Assembly (NCBI GenBank): GCA_946811695.1
Contig: OX328123.1
Coordinates: 46,324,753-46,388,752, forward strand
Direction: 5' to 3'
Source: Gonocerus acuteangulatus
Taxonomy: Eukaryota; Arthropoda; Insecta; Hemiptera; Coreidae
Length of the DNA: 64,000 nt
Positions within the stretch are counted from its first letter, which is position 1; every line of letters begins with the position of its first letter. Below, piece after piece: positions 33,005 to 46,000 of this stretch. Both the position numbers and the translations under genes were made by a program. The notes below the pieces were generated by a model. That model was not told the origin of the DNA. It saw only the letters and a list, made by a program, of their open reading frames with translations, and ran no database searches.

Positions 33005-33260
33005 TACATATTGTCCCAACCATGTCAAACTATTGAATATGAAAAATCTTGTTTTTCAGAATCGAGACTTTGCTCTTAGATTGTGGATGATACAACTTGT
33101 CACAACTCTAACCCCTTTAGAATAGCCTTTAATGCCTTAAAGTATCAAAAAATATAGTTTTTCAATATATTACTTCGTCAATGGATAGAATATGTTAGTT
33201 CCGCAGTTTGTTACGATTTTCATATTCCACAGTTTGACATGGTAGGGACGATATGTCGAT
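33005..33260. mobile_element. MITE with ACCATGTCAAACTAT termini, copy 1
   Basis: The left terminus (CATATTGTCCCAACCATGTC, AAACTATTGAATATG) is mirrored on the right (CATATTCCACAGTTTGACAT, GGTAGGGACGATATG). The middle, CGAGACTTTGCTCTTA and CTCTAACCCCTTTA, is shared with the copy at 59397. It is about 255 bp with terminal repeats of about 37 bp and no ORF. TA at both edges fits a Tc1/mariner-type target duplication. Confidence 0.82.
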
Positions 33261-33264
33261 TATC

Positions 33265-34560
33265 CATGAGGGGTCTAACTGAACTAGTTATTGGACAGTA
33301 AAAGAAGATTTGAATGCATTTTTAACAAATAGTAAGCTTACTTAAGGAATAAGGAGGAAGCCAATTTCAAATAAGGGATAGTGAAGAAGTAAAGGCTCTT
33401 CCTCAGGATAGATAATTTCTTCATACTGTTGGAGCTAACTGCTTGTTGACAATTATTCCTTCCAAGCTCTGAACCAAGACACTCTCGGTGTTAAATATTC
33501 TGATTCAGCTGGCTTGGTTGAGAATTTTGTGCTTCCCAAAATTTGATGTTCTTTTTAGCATAAACGTCATATCTCTGTATAGTTTCTGTAGGCCTTTGGA
33601 AAAAATAAGTCTTATAGATTTATAACTAAACCAAATCTCCCTTTAAGTGTGTTTTTATACTTACTTACTAATAGATGTGCACTACAGTCCATGAAGGACC
33701 AAGGCCTCAGCCAACAACAGCTCATTCCAGGCAGCTGTATGTTGTAAAATGCCTCCAAATGGCGGATTCCATTTTCCTTCTCCATGACACACATTGGGGC
33801 GACTGACAGGGTAGGCCAGACAGTCATTAATACCTCCGTTTCTACTCATCCCAGAGTATTGCTTCTGGTGTCATTTTAAAGCTAATCCAATAGTATATTC
33901 AACTATATCATCAGCAATTATTAAGCAATTTCACCAGTTGATATATAATGGGTAGGATGACTTTTAAATGTGTATGTACATGTTATTATCTCTTTATTTT
34001 TTTCACAAGTTCACACAACTCATAAAAATTAAAATAAATCGATTAATTTAGTATAATTATGAGAATTTTAAGCTGGAAGAATATATAATATTTCTAAAAT
34101 TCCAAATGTTTTTATTATTTATAATGAGCATTTTCAGATTTGAATGTATTTTTTTTTTTCCGTGTTTGCCTTTCTGACATATGCTCGAATGATTTTTATC
34201 TAGTAGGAACACTTGGAGTGGACAAAGGTGGAAGTTCTTGAGAATATACATCTGGAAAAATGTAGTCCCTGCTAGCCATTCATGATTTTTCCTCAAAAAT
34301 GGTTCCAAAGATATAAGTTAAAAATATAGCACCATTCCCTTAATTTCTCCAGAAAACGGTTTTTTTTGCACTATATGTAATGGCAAAACCAAGTACGTCA
34401 GTCCATTTTTTTAATGCTGTGTCAAAATCCTTAAAATTAATATTGCCAGATCTAAAAAATTGAAATACATCTCCAGTTGTGGCAATTTCCATTGTGTCAA
34501 AGTACGATTGAACATCGGACTGATTCCTAGTTTGGCTTTATAGAGGCTAATCAAATAATA
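33265..34560. other. No gene seen
   Basis: 33660-33830 (CACTACAGTCCATGAAGGAC, GGCCTCAGCC, ATTTTCCTTCTCCATGACAC) looks like a LINE 3' region by style but cannot be classified. The rest is unrecognised. Confidence 0.35.
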
Positions 34561-34561
34561 A

Positions 34562-34667
34562 AAATTTCATTTAGAGCCTTCTTCTTAAATTCTAGAACAT
34601 AAATATGCTTTAGGTCCACCCGACAAACCTATGTAATGTACTGTATAACATACAGTCTTCTTTTTCA
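34562..34667 (+). repeat. Direct repeat, copy 1 (about 106 bp)
   Basis: AAATTTCATTTAGAGCCTTC through AACATACAGTCTTCTTTTTC, repeated with few changes at 35281-35385. Confidence 0.9.
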
Positions 34668-34835
34668 CGCATGCGGGAACGCCAGCAGACACTTTTTTTC
34701 AGTTTAGTCATCGCTAAAGCATATTTATGCTAAGAGAAACTCGAATAATTTATAAAATGAAATACGAGTACACAATATAAAAGGGTTTATTTGTTACTAT
34801 CAATACAATCAAAATCCCAAATTAAAAGGTTTATT

Positions 34836-34940
34836 TTTCCCCCAATGCCACGCGGCATTCCATAAAGGAGCTTTCTTGGCAATCCCTCAGTGGTCATTCT
34901 CTCGACATGTCACATCCATTTGAGCCTTTGATGTTTTATG
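34836..34940 (-). pseudogene. LINE ORF fragment (RTE/CR1-like C-terminal region)
   Basis: The minus strand reads RLKWM, one stop, HVERMTTEGLPRKLLYG. This is close to the WLGHVERM..eRlPkklLyG block near the end of many non-LTR RT ORFs. About 250 bases further right the plus strand shows GRRGRQKRR and DDIFRELEG, a similar end block in opposite orientation, so the region is a composite. Confidence 0.45.
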
Positions 34941-35280
34941 ATAGAAATGATGCCTGGGTCTCCATAAAACGATTTACTCCGCCATGGCCAGTCCCAAGCC
35001 CAGAGGAGAAAGCAGAAGGGTTGAGCATGGGATTGGCAACCCCACCTCAAAAAAGTGACGTACCTAAGATACAGCTGACAGTGTTTTTTATACTACTTTA
35101 TGTTGATTTGATAGATATTTTACCGTCATACATACAAGTCCCCTATACGCTCATGACACAAGCTGGGCAAAGCGACTTATTGAATGGGTTCCGCTTCACA
35201 ATAAAAGGAGAAGAGGCAGGCAGAAAAGAAGATAGGACGACATATTTAGGGAGCTGGAAGGCTCGATCTGGAGCAAAATA

Positions 35281-35385
35281 AAAAATTTCATTTAGAGCCT
35301 TCTGCTCAAATTCAGGAACATAAATATGCTTTAGGTCCACCCGACAAACCTATGTAATGTACTCTATAACATACAGTCTTCTTTT
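35281..35385 (+). repeat. Direct repeat, copy 2
   Basis: See 34562. The copy runs straight into CTAGTCGGCACTTTCGGAT, the terminus of a dispersed repeat also found at 40075 and 62935. Confidence 0.88.
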
Positions 35386-35459
35386 TCTAGTCGGCACTTT
35401 CGGATAGCATCAATAGGTCAACCTCATAAGCGGGTTACCTACTTATGGAGGGAGGCAAA

Positions 35460-35980
35460 GTACTAAATGCACTTAAAATAGTACACTTAGTCATGTTTTC
35501 TTGGATACAGTTATTTGTGATCTTTGTTCTTTGATGTGTCAGGACAATGATGCCGAATCAACATCACAATGTGGCTTTGGTTACCGTTTCTTTTTTTAAA
35601 TGTTATCTAATAAAAGTGTGTCTATTAGGTATTTCATCACTTCTTCAATGAAGTGGCTGCCATCAGAAATTAATTCTGTCAGATTCTGCGGTAATTTGAG
35701 AATTGTCTTGAGAGTACAGTCTGTTTAAAATGTCTAAACAAACATTTCTGGAATGTGAAATGAAAATATATATACCAAAAAGGGGATTTCAAGGAGAGGA
35801 TAGTTTCAGGTTTGGACAAACGAAGATCTTGTTAGAAAACAAAACAAGTTTAATATAAGCTAATGCAACTGTGTTTTTCAAAAAAATATATTTCATTAGA
35901 AAATAGAAACTATGAAAATAGATAACCTGAATTAATAATGAGAGAACATAAATAGTTTTTGTTTTTTTCAGCAATATTTT
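35460..35980. other. No gene seen
   Basis: AT-rich sequence downstream of the carbonyl reductase gene. Confidence 0.45.
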
Positions 35981-35988
35981 TTTTTTTT

Positions 35989-35994
35989 TTTATT
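35989..35994 (-). promoter_or_regulatory. Candidate poly(A) signal of the carbonyl reductase gene
   Basis: AATAAA on the minus strand, 76 bases after the stop codon at 36070. It is followed directly by a run of A, so a slightly different processing site is possible. Confidence 0.5.
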
Positions 35995-36069
35995 CAGCAA
36001 CAATTTCTAAAAGTACAAAAACAAACGTGATGTTAATAAACTTAACAAAATAGAAAGTTATTATTATTT

Positions 36070-36194
36070 TTACACAGCTGAAGGTGTTGGTCCATTCACC
36101 CAATCAACAATCTCTCGTGTATACCAGATATAGTCTCCACGAGGCGAAGTTGTACCTTCTGGAAGGAGGGCCAGGTATGTTGGGGCATCAGCTC
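36070..36194 (-). CDS. CBR1: Carbonyl reductase exon 6 (stop codon)
   Basis: After TTGCAG: completes Gly, then ADAPTYLALLP, GDYIWYTREIVDW and a TAA stop. The C-terminal DW.NGP segment is typical of the family. Confidence 0.95.
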
Positions 36195-36401
36195 CTGCAA
36201 GAAAAATTAACTATCAAAAAGAGAGGAACACTTTATTTAAATAAACGTGTGGCTTTTACTCCATATTTTGTTTTGACAAATTTCTCTTGGAATATTTTGG
36301 AGAAGAATGTGATGCATTACTCATATATTGTTATTTTACCCATCTTTTGATTTTTTTTTGCCCGCTCTAACATTTTCTCTCAACACTGCACTAACTGCCA
36401 C

Positions 36402-36457
<56 letters not shown>

Positions 36458-39400
36458 TTACATTTAGGAGACACTTTGTGTGTATGTGTGTGTGTCTATA
36501 TATATATTCAAAGCCAAAGTCCCAAAGTCCACCTTTTCCATTACAGATTCATATTTTTCCAAGTCAAATTCAAATTTTTCCATTTCATATTCAAACTCCT
36601 CTATTTGAAATGCCACCTCATAATAAGAAACTAATGCCTATTAGGAAAGATAATATATAGAGCTCCATATAAAAAAGAGTATAGGAGTCCATGTTAAGAG
36701 GAATATACATGTTTATATCAGGAACACATAGGAGTCCATCAAAAAGATAGGTAGGATATCATCAAAAAATGAATATATAAGTTAACAGTGTTTCCTAAAT
36801 ACTAGAAACACTTAAGTTGGAGCTTGAGACCCTAAAAGCACTGTTTTGTTGTTTTTTTTACAGAGCATCGACATCTGGGCCATTAGTGTCGACATCCATG
36901 GTGCAGCAAGGATTTTTTCTTAACGAGCCGTGAGACGAGAAAATTCCTGACGCCGGTGGGACCCGGACCCACCATCTCCCGCATGAGAATCTAAGGCCAC
37001 TAGACCACGGAAGACCTGAAAGCACTGTTATGAAAAAAAAATGTGTGTGTCTATGTATATATAAAAATATTGTTTCCTTCATGCACTTATATTCTTATGA
37101 AACATAGACATTTTACATCAGCACTTAAAGAGTACATGATGATAAGAGGGTTTAGGAAAAGAACATTTTCTACTAAAAAGTAGAAATCATGATCAGTGAA
37201 AAAAAGAAAAAACAAAAAAGCTGAAGGCTGCTAAAAAAACATAATATATCTTACCTTGTTCAATAGTAAGAGGTCCTTTATGACTGGTCATGTCCGTATC
37301 AACATATCCTGGGTGTACATGGTTGAGAACGATATCCTCCCTACTGTCTTTAAGGAACTCTCTATGTTGAATACGACTCAAGGCCGATACTCCAACTTTA
37401 GACACAACATATGTACTGTTTGGCCAACCCTTCTCCGAATGGTCTCCTTTTTTTGCAGCTCTGAAAAAAGTGTACAATACTATTTAATTTAAATTGATTG
37501 AACTGGACTATCTTAGGTAATTTACAAATCTATTTAAAATTGATATTTATAAATAATGAAGGAAATGAAGAGAATCACCAGCCCTGACAAGAAAAGGAGT
37601 GCCCCCAAATAAAGGCAAATCGAGTATGTTCTACCCAACTCTACACCAGTAAAGTGGAACATTTCTTCTTAAAACACTATGCATTAATAATAACAACTGT
37701 GGAATAATTGCATCTATTATATAAACATGAAATTATTGTGCAAGCTTTTTTTTTGGTGTGGCAACTGCTTGGTTATTAGCACCATTTAGGCATACTACAT
37801 TTAAACAGCTTGGGAATTAATTAAATGGCCTAAAAAAAAAAAAAAAAAAAAAAAAAATTACAGAATATAACTGTGTTTTTTGTCATCTCAGCTTATATTC
37901 TGTTTACAAGCAGCGTGTATGAGAATGTGTTAAAAATGTTAATTAGAATAACAGCCTGAGAGCTGGTAACGCATGTTCCATGAAGTGTTTTATACACCTT
38001 CAAATATTGCTATAGTGCATCTATTGAGTAGATAAGAAGGTAAATATATCGTACTAGTATTTCTATAGACACAACTCAACTGAAAATGTGTCACTCTTGC
38101 CTGTGTGGGCTTAGGATTAAGATAGGAAGGGTGAAACAAGGTCTGAAGCTAGGTACATACAGTTTTGATGGTTAATAAAGATATATTTTCCATGTCTTTC
38201 ACAGTCATAACTATGGTGGTGTGATTAAAACCGACTTTTGAGTTGTGTCACTTTAGAAATACTAGCGCGATATGTTGGCTAGACTTAACATGGAACACCA
38301 GGTACATATGGGAAAGGTGCAAAACAATTAGGTTGGCCTAAGAAAAGTGTTTTATTCAAAGTCAACAATCTTTAATGTAAAAAAGTCCGTCTCGCAGGAC
38401 TGCATCATCTTAGCGTCGTTCCGTTCATATCCCCAGTCTAATTTGGAAAGATTAAAATAGAAGCAGTTATTATTTTGGTTCCACCAGTCTTTTTTTTAAA
38501 ATTAATTATTATAATGGCGTGTCAACCCTTAAGGTCACTAACGCCATTCCTGTGAGTAGTAAAGTCTTGAAAGGTCATGATTTACAATCTTACCTGGAAG
38601 GGTCCGCTACACTAGAAACAGACCCGCTAGTGACAAGGTCTTGGAATCTTGGAAATCTATATTTCTAACAATAAATTGTTTTTGTTATTTTACTTAACCA
38701 GTTTTATTGTCAAATACATTATCCAACTATAAGCAATTAAAAAATAACAAGAAATAAAACAGACAAAAAGAACCATTGGAATAAACGAAATCAATTAATT
38801 TAAAGCTTTAAGCACTTTTTTCTCCGATTGACATCGCCTAATTAAAACTTTCTTCAGAACCTTTTTTGTAGAGCATTTAGTAAGCTTCCGAATGGTAATC
38901 TTCCGCTTCACAAGATTGTCAACGGTTTTCGAGATACTAACGAAATTATACAAAGTTACCAAAACTTTTTTTGTCTGTTAATAAAATATTTTATTCTAAC
39001 CCTTCCTTTACTCTAAACGTAACAAAAATTTCAACATATTAGTGTTGATGAAACTCGAACATGCAGAAAATGTTTCAACTGAATCCCATGATTCTAAGTA
39101 CCCAAACCAAAAACGGTATTCAAAAAATATTTTTCAAATTTTCTCAAAAACGGTTAAAGCTATCGCCTTGAAAATGGTTTCATTCGTTTTCCTAGCCCAG
39201 GAATCATATAAAAATAAAAGAAGTGTTAAACCTTGGAAATCATCAACCCAAGAGACAAGAAGAAAAGAAGTGGTGTTGACCCGGTTAAGAATAGGTCACA
39301 CAAACCTCACTCACTCCTTCCTCATGTCAAAGAATGCGCCTCCGGTGTGCGGGTCGTGCAATGTGCAACTCACAGTAAAGCATATTTTGACGAATTGCAG

Positions 39401-39988
39401 GGCTTATGAACATTTAAAAGAACAGCATCAATTACCAGACTCTATTGATGAAATATTAGCCGATGACCCCAAACAAATAGCAAGACTTTTTAGAAGAGGC
39501 AGAATTAATCAGTCCGGAGATAACTAAAATCAATATCACCACCGAAGTTAAATGATATGCTGCTCATTGAAGAGAATGGCTCCTGACAAGATTCATTTAA
39601 AAATAATTATTGGCATTATCAGACTCATGTAATATTATACTGCTTATTAATGAGAATCTATATGTTCGCGAATAATCTTTGATGATTACAACCATCACGG
39701 ATTACTCGCTTCTCAAAGAAATCGCGTTAATGACCGAAAAGGTTGACATGCCATAAAAAGAATAAAAAAAAAAGAAAAAAAAAATCATATAAAACGAGTA
39801 CTTAGAAGCTTATGAACTCAAAAACGTAAGCGTTACGATTTTTTTTGCGCGAATTTCGCCCCAAACGCCATCTTCCAGTAGGCGGATTTTGCTGGTTAAC
39901 GAACTTGACCTTTCAAATTGGACGAAGGATTTTTGTACCAAATTTCATCAAAATCGGACCATTCGTCTTCTATCTAGAGAGCGAACAG

Positions 39989-40032
<44 letters not shown>

Positions 40033-43000
40033 TAATTTGAAACACCGTTATTTTCGGTCTCTAGGGGTTCTGAAACGCGAAATTTTCTAGTCGGCACTTC
40101 CGGATTGTTTCATTGTATCAACCCTATAAGCGGGGTTCCTCCCTATGGGGGAGGGAGGAACCGCGCTAAAAATTAAGGCAATTTTAAAATATATAATAAA
40201 TAAGGCAAAACGTTTAAGGGAGTTAACATGTAAAACAGAAAAAATCCAAAAGTTTTTTTTTTTAAATTAAATGTACTGATTTATTCGCATTGCGATTTAA
40301 ACAGCTTCTTCCAAAATCATAATTGAAAATGATTACGAAAGGGCAAAGGGAGCTAAAAAATCAGTAAATTCTTCATCATGGTTTTGAATTTAATAGAAAG
40401 TCATTCAGAAGGAAATGCTCTAGTTTCAGTATTTCACATAGGGTTTCAGCAGTTTATTCAAATACAGTAGGACCTCCATTATCCGGGACTCTATTATCCG
40501 GGATTCCAATTAACCGGGGTCTCGATAAGGGAATTTTTATTTTTATTCCTTCTTTAAATATTATGTACATATGAACATATTTATTGCATTATTTTTATCA
40601 ACTAAAGCATTTGATTTCATAATTATGTATTAAATATTTGTATGTATTTAATGTACATAAATATGAAATTAACATTTACGTTTTTACATTGTAAACTAAC
40701 AAATGGAAAAACAGCGCAGAAGAATGTGATGATTCCATATTTCTGGAAGCATCTAAATTTATTTCATATTCTTGGAACTGAAACGTTTTCAATTCTTTTT
40801 ATGAATCCCCTACTGGGCTGTTCGCCTACCAAGGAAATATTTCCTCTGTTGGGCTTTAACTCTTCACTCCGAATGCCGATTTCAGCAGAATTATATTGTT
40901 ACAGGCGATCAGAACGGAAATAAGAAAATAATTATGTATCAAAAAACGATGAAAAAAATCTTTCACAACAAAAAAATTTAATTTGATCTTGAGTTTATTT
41001 TTGCACTTATACAAATTATTAATTAACGTTATTAACGTAATTATTTATTAACGTTTATATACACATTTCTCAATGCAAATAAGAAGGTTTACATGACATC
41101 TTGAAAACAGTTTTTCTTTATAACCTTATAATCCAGCACATTTAGTCAATAAAATATTGTGTTTCGATTATCCGGGGTTTTCGATTATCCGTGGACCACC
41201 CTCCCCGTCATTACCCTGGATAATGGAGGTTCTACTGTATCACTATGTATAAATTACATAGAGTAGGTAGCTAAAATAACAAAAATCAGATCTGTAACAG
41301 GTCTAGAGAGGCATCTGAGTTTTATCCATATGGCACACTATGGAGATAGTGCCAATAGTGAGCCTAATTTTTCCCTTTTCAGGTACCCATTAACACATTA
41401 AGCTCCTTGGGGGTCACACGTGACCGGCTGTGAATTATTTCATTAGGCCATGAGGGTCACCTATGACCAGCAAAACAGACCTTTCTTAACCCAACTACAC
41501 ATCATTGCCGGGCACAAATACTTAGTATTCTACTGCTATGCGGTGACCGGTGCCCAACTGACCTGCCAAGTTCACAGGTTTTCGGAATTTTCAACTCTAT
41601 GGCTTTTGGGTATCTTAAAATTTATAAGGCAGAAATAAAATAAAATAAACAAAAAACGAATGTATGAAATTACTTTATAATTTTTAAAGTGCATGAAGAA
41701 TAAAAAAAAAAAAAGAAAAAAAAAAAAAAAAGGAATACTTGAATTTTGAATAATTAAAATATAAAACCATTCAGAGACGATGTTCTCTATTGAAGCATGC
41801 CAAAAAATAGTATGGCTGACCTTCACATTCAGGTCAAATTGTTGTTCTTTTTTTGGCAATTATCTATTTCCCTCTTGTGTTTGTTGGGAGTATTGTTTGT
41901 TTGATATAGTTTTGGCATTATATAGGATTCATATTTATAGAATGTGCATTTTTTAGGGAGATTGTCAAGATGCTTATCCGAAAATGTATTTTGATGACGA
42001 TTTCAGTCAGTGTTTAGTAGAAGAGCTAGATCGGGCAGAGTTATAATGGGGACATAAACAAAGATTATGGTATAGTAGTGATGACTCATTGGTTCTAAGA
42101 AATGTGTGAAAAAGAAAACGCACACAGTTTCTAGCTAGCGCTGTGACCTACAAAGTGGCTGCCACCCCCCACTGAACTAAAATCTGTCAGTTCCCATCAA
42201 GCCGGGCACAGGTGACCATCACCAATGAATATCTCTTGCGTAAATAAATAAAAAAAAAATTGTATCCCCAAAAAATTGAAATAAATTTAAATTTGACTAA
42301 ACAAAAAAATACACAAACAAAGGGTCTCACCATGTTTCCATATGAAATCTGCACTGGCGTCTTCCTTGACTTTGATGTCATTATTTTATTTCTAGTTCCT
42401 AGAAATAATTTTTCGTCAATTATCAAACCTCTAACTGTACTCGTTTTGAGGGAATAAGGGTTGAAACCCCTTACTTCAAAGTCGTTTTTCTATGAAACTA
42501 TACTAGATATTTAAATGAAACTAATGTGAATTGAAGCTATTGATTAGATGTACCTTGCGTATTTTTTTCATAATTTTCGGACCACTTATAAGATACCCTA
42601 CCAAAAAAATCACGTAAAATGAGTAATTTCTCAACTATTATCCGTAAAAGTTTCATAGATGTGTGAAAGGTGCATCATATATAAAAATTACAAAAACCCT
42701 ATATTGATAGCTAAACACTAAAAACCCGATGTATCGAAAATATCTCAAGTTACTCTAAGGACGTTTTTGTTGTTTAAATATGAACCCTCACATTGCTGAG
42801 TGCATAATCTGTATTATACAGATCAAAAAACTATTGTCATATAGCAAGCCACTAAAATAATAAATACTAAAAATATTCATTTTCTACAAAAGATAATTAA
42901 TCTTAATCACTATTTTCCTCAATAGTTTTGGTATCACTTGTAACTTCGAATAAACGTGTTAATATTTCCGCGGGTTTAATTTTTTTTATTAGTAACAACC

Positions 43001-46000
43001 AAGTGATGAGTGAGAAATTACTGATTTTACGTGAGGGGTAGTTAGGGAAAACCGCCCTTGAAATCTTCAAAATTTTTTTCCTATCTTATAAGTGGTTCCA
43101 AAATTATGAAAAAAATACGCAAGGTACACCTAATCAATAGCTTCTATTCACATTAGTTTCATTTAAATATCTAGTATAGTTTCATAGAAAAATGACTTTG
43201 AAGTTAGGGGTTTCAAGCCTTATTCCCTCAAAACAAGTATAGTTAGAGGCTTGATAATTGACGACAAATTATTTCTAGGAACTAGAAATAAAATAATGAC
43301 ATCGAAGTCAAGGAAGACGCCAGTGCAGATTTCATATGGAAACACGGTGAGACCCTTTGATGGCGGCTAATGTGCTAATAAATTAATTATAGTCTGGGTT
43401 GGCCTGGCCATGCCTTGGGGCCCTGAATTGAACCCACAAACGAAGACACTAGAAGATAAAATCTTTAGCGCACTAGAGATTTGAACTCGTCCACCAGCTT
43501 ATTAGTCAAGTGCTCTACCATTGAGCTAACCTCACTCACCCCCTATGAAAATAACAATATTATAATACAGTGAAACCTCCCTATAGCGGACACCTCTGGG
43601 AGAACCAAACTTGTCCACTATAGAGAGGTGTCCGCTATACAGAGGGGTTGGTCGAGATGGATACGTAACGAATTTGTACATTTAATTCATGTTTTAATTA
43701 ACCATTTATTAATTACCCATAAAACGTTTTTTTTTAGTATATAGAAAGAAGTTCAATAAGTATAAACTTTAAAAAAAAAAGTTTTTATTCTAAAAATTTA
43801 AATGCATAAAAAAGTATTTTAGGTTAATAATTTTTAGGTTTCCAAAATCCAAGTCCGAATGTGACGTAGCGTTATCCAAAAACAATAAAGTTTTCTTTTT
43901 TCCCGTTTTAGTTTTTCATTGAAATCTTGTAACCAAGCGGTCATAATTGTAGTGGTCATCCAAGCTTTCTTGTTAGATGCCCATTTAACTCCTATTGCAC
44001 CAAAATCGATGTTTTTAAAACACCGCGGTTTCTGTGCCTTTCCTATGACAAGAGGTTTCAATTTTTCCCCGGCCATACTTGAACAGAGGAGAACGGTGAG
44101 TCTGTCCTTTGCAATTTTCCCTCCTGCACACCTTTCACCCTTAAAACATAACGTTATTTCTGGAAGCGCCCTGATAAAAAGTCCTTTTTCGTCCACGTTA
44201 AAAATATTTTCAGGCGTATATCGAAAGAGTAATGATGGAAGCTTGGATTCCCACTGAGTAACTGTTTCCGCATTCACTGACGCCGATTCTCCACAAATGG
44301 CTCTAAATGAAATTTTGTGCCTGCCACGAAATTTTTCCAGCCACCCATTGGAAGCTTTAAATTCAGAATAGCCCAACTGTCCGGCTACCTCTAGTGCTTT
44401 TGCCTGGATCATAGGACAGAGTTATGGAATATTCCCGGAACCGTGATACCGCGTAGGCAAAACAATAGTAATCTGCCAGCGAGAAAATCATATGCTTCTG
44501 CTGAAAAGGAAGAGGTTCCTGTTGTAATATTCTAGGATATTACTAGACACTATTCTGTATATATATCTTATTCTTACAAATAGTTTGGTATTGTTAACGC
44601 ATTTTTCTGGAAACCTACACCAATAGGAACGCTTCTATAACTAGCTTTAGCTGTTATTGTCCGTAGTAAGGAGGTAAAAAATCAGGTTTTTCTGTCCGTG
44701 TCCTTGGTACAGAGGTGTCCGCAATATAGAGGTTTATTTTACCTATAGAAAAATTCGGGGGCGCGAGAAAATGTCCGTTAATAGAGGTGTACGCTGTACG
44801 GACGTGTCCGTTAAGGGAGGTTTCACTGTATATAGAATACCGCAGTGAGTGGAAAAAGTTCAAATTTTAATAGGCATTAATTACTATTCTTCGTATGATT
44901 CATATTTTCCTATTTAGTGATCTTGATGTGAAGCATAAGTTGTGCATGAAGATATAGTCAGTCGAAATTAAAAGAATACTGTCCTATAAATTAATAGAAT
45001 TGATGAATGTTTATGCTAGAGAGAAGATATTTTATTTTTGTTTCTTAAAGCAGTGATAAGGTGTATTTTAAGTTTTACACTCTGATCGATTTCTTAATAA
45101 ATAATGTTTGTAAAAAACAAGTCAGTAAAAGCATACAAATCCCTTCATAGATCTGTAAATACAAATATATTTAGTATAGAATAATGGCGCTAAAAACAAA
45201 AATTCTTACTCAATGAAATCATTCATTAACTGCACTAATTCTGAAATCTGGATATCAGGGTTTCCAAGCTTCTTCCTTAATTCTTCACCAGGAATGCGTT
45301 GCAGAAAGCCAGCAGAACTTGATAGGTTTACAACACGAGCATGCGGGCGAAGAAGAGGAAACAGAGCATTGCAGACATTCATCAAAGAAAAGAAGTTTGT
45401 TTTGAGAGTTATTTCAGCTTGTAAACCAAATGGTTCAGTGGCATCATGCTGAAGGGGAAAAAACAAAAATTGTGCATTTATATCATGTATATCTAACCAA
45501 AAAATATATTAATATCAACATTTATCAGATTTGTTTTCTATTTCTATCAGACCTTTAAAATCCGTTCAGCATAAGTTTAATTTTCTGTCCAGATCTAACC
45601 GTGGCTTGTTCAGGTAAAAACTTTTTTCAAGCCTGAAGAGGTCACTGTCAGATCCGGGTAAAATTTTCTATTTCTATTATCCGGAACAATGGCAGATGAA
45701 AACAATACGTTTACGACCCAGCAAAAAAAATTAAGACAGAATTATTTGTGACTAGCTCATTGCCAAACAAGCAGAGCTCAATATAAATAAGTTGCAAAAT
45801 AATTTTAAATTAAATTATTTATTAATTAATTAATTTATTTATTAATTAAATTTTGGTCGGGATTTCCGGATCTCTCCTATCCAGCACCGTCTCAAGGACA
45901 CCGCCACTCACGTATAGGATTTCCTCAAGGATTGGACTGTTCAGGCCAAACCTTGAGGAAAACCCGCTCGTGTATGGCCCCCTTGAGTATTGTTTCATAC

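Larger units (their letters stand above)
41287..43545 (-). mobile_element. SINE-C, copy split by a piggyBac-like element
   Basis: The 5' tRNA-like head (GGTTAGCTCAATGGTAGAG on the minus strand) is at about 43530; the body runs to 43379 and continues at 41393-41287. Compared with the uninterrupted copy at 31164-31466, the two halves join at a TTAA. Confidence 0.85.

Noticed and set aside
39042..39213. N-terminal part of the ORF starting at 39042
   Set aside because: Lies outside the LINE insertion, whose left target duplication ends at 39213; the Met is chance.
43919..44257. 112-codon plus-strand ORF
   Set aside because: Antisense shadow of the Tigger transposase.
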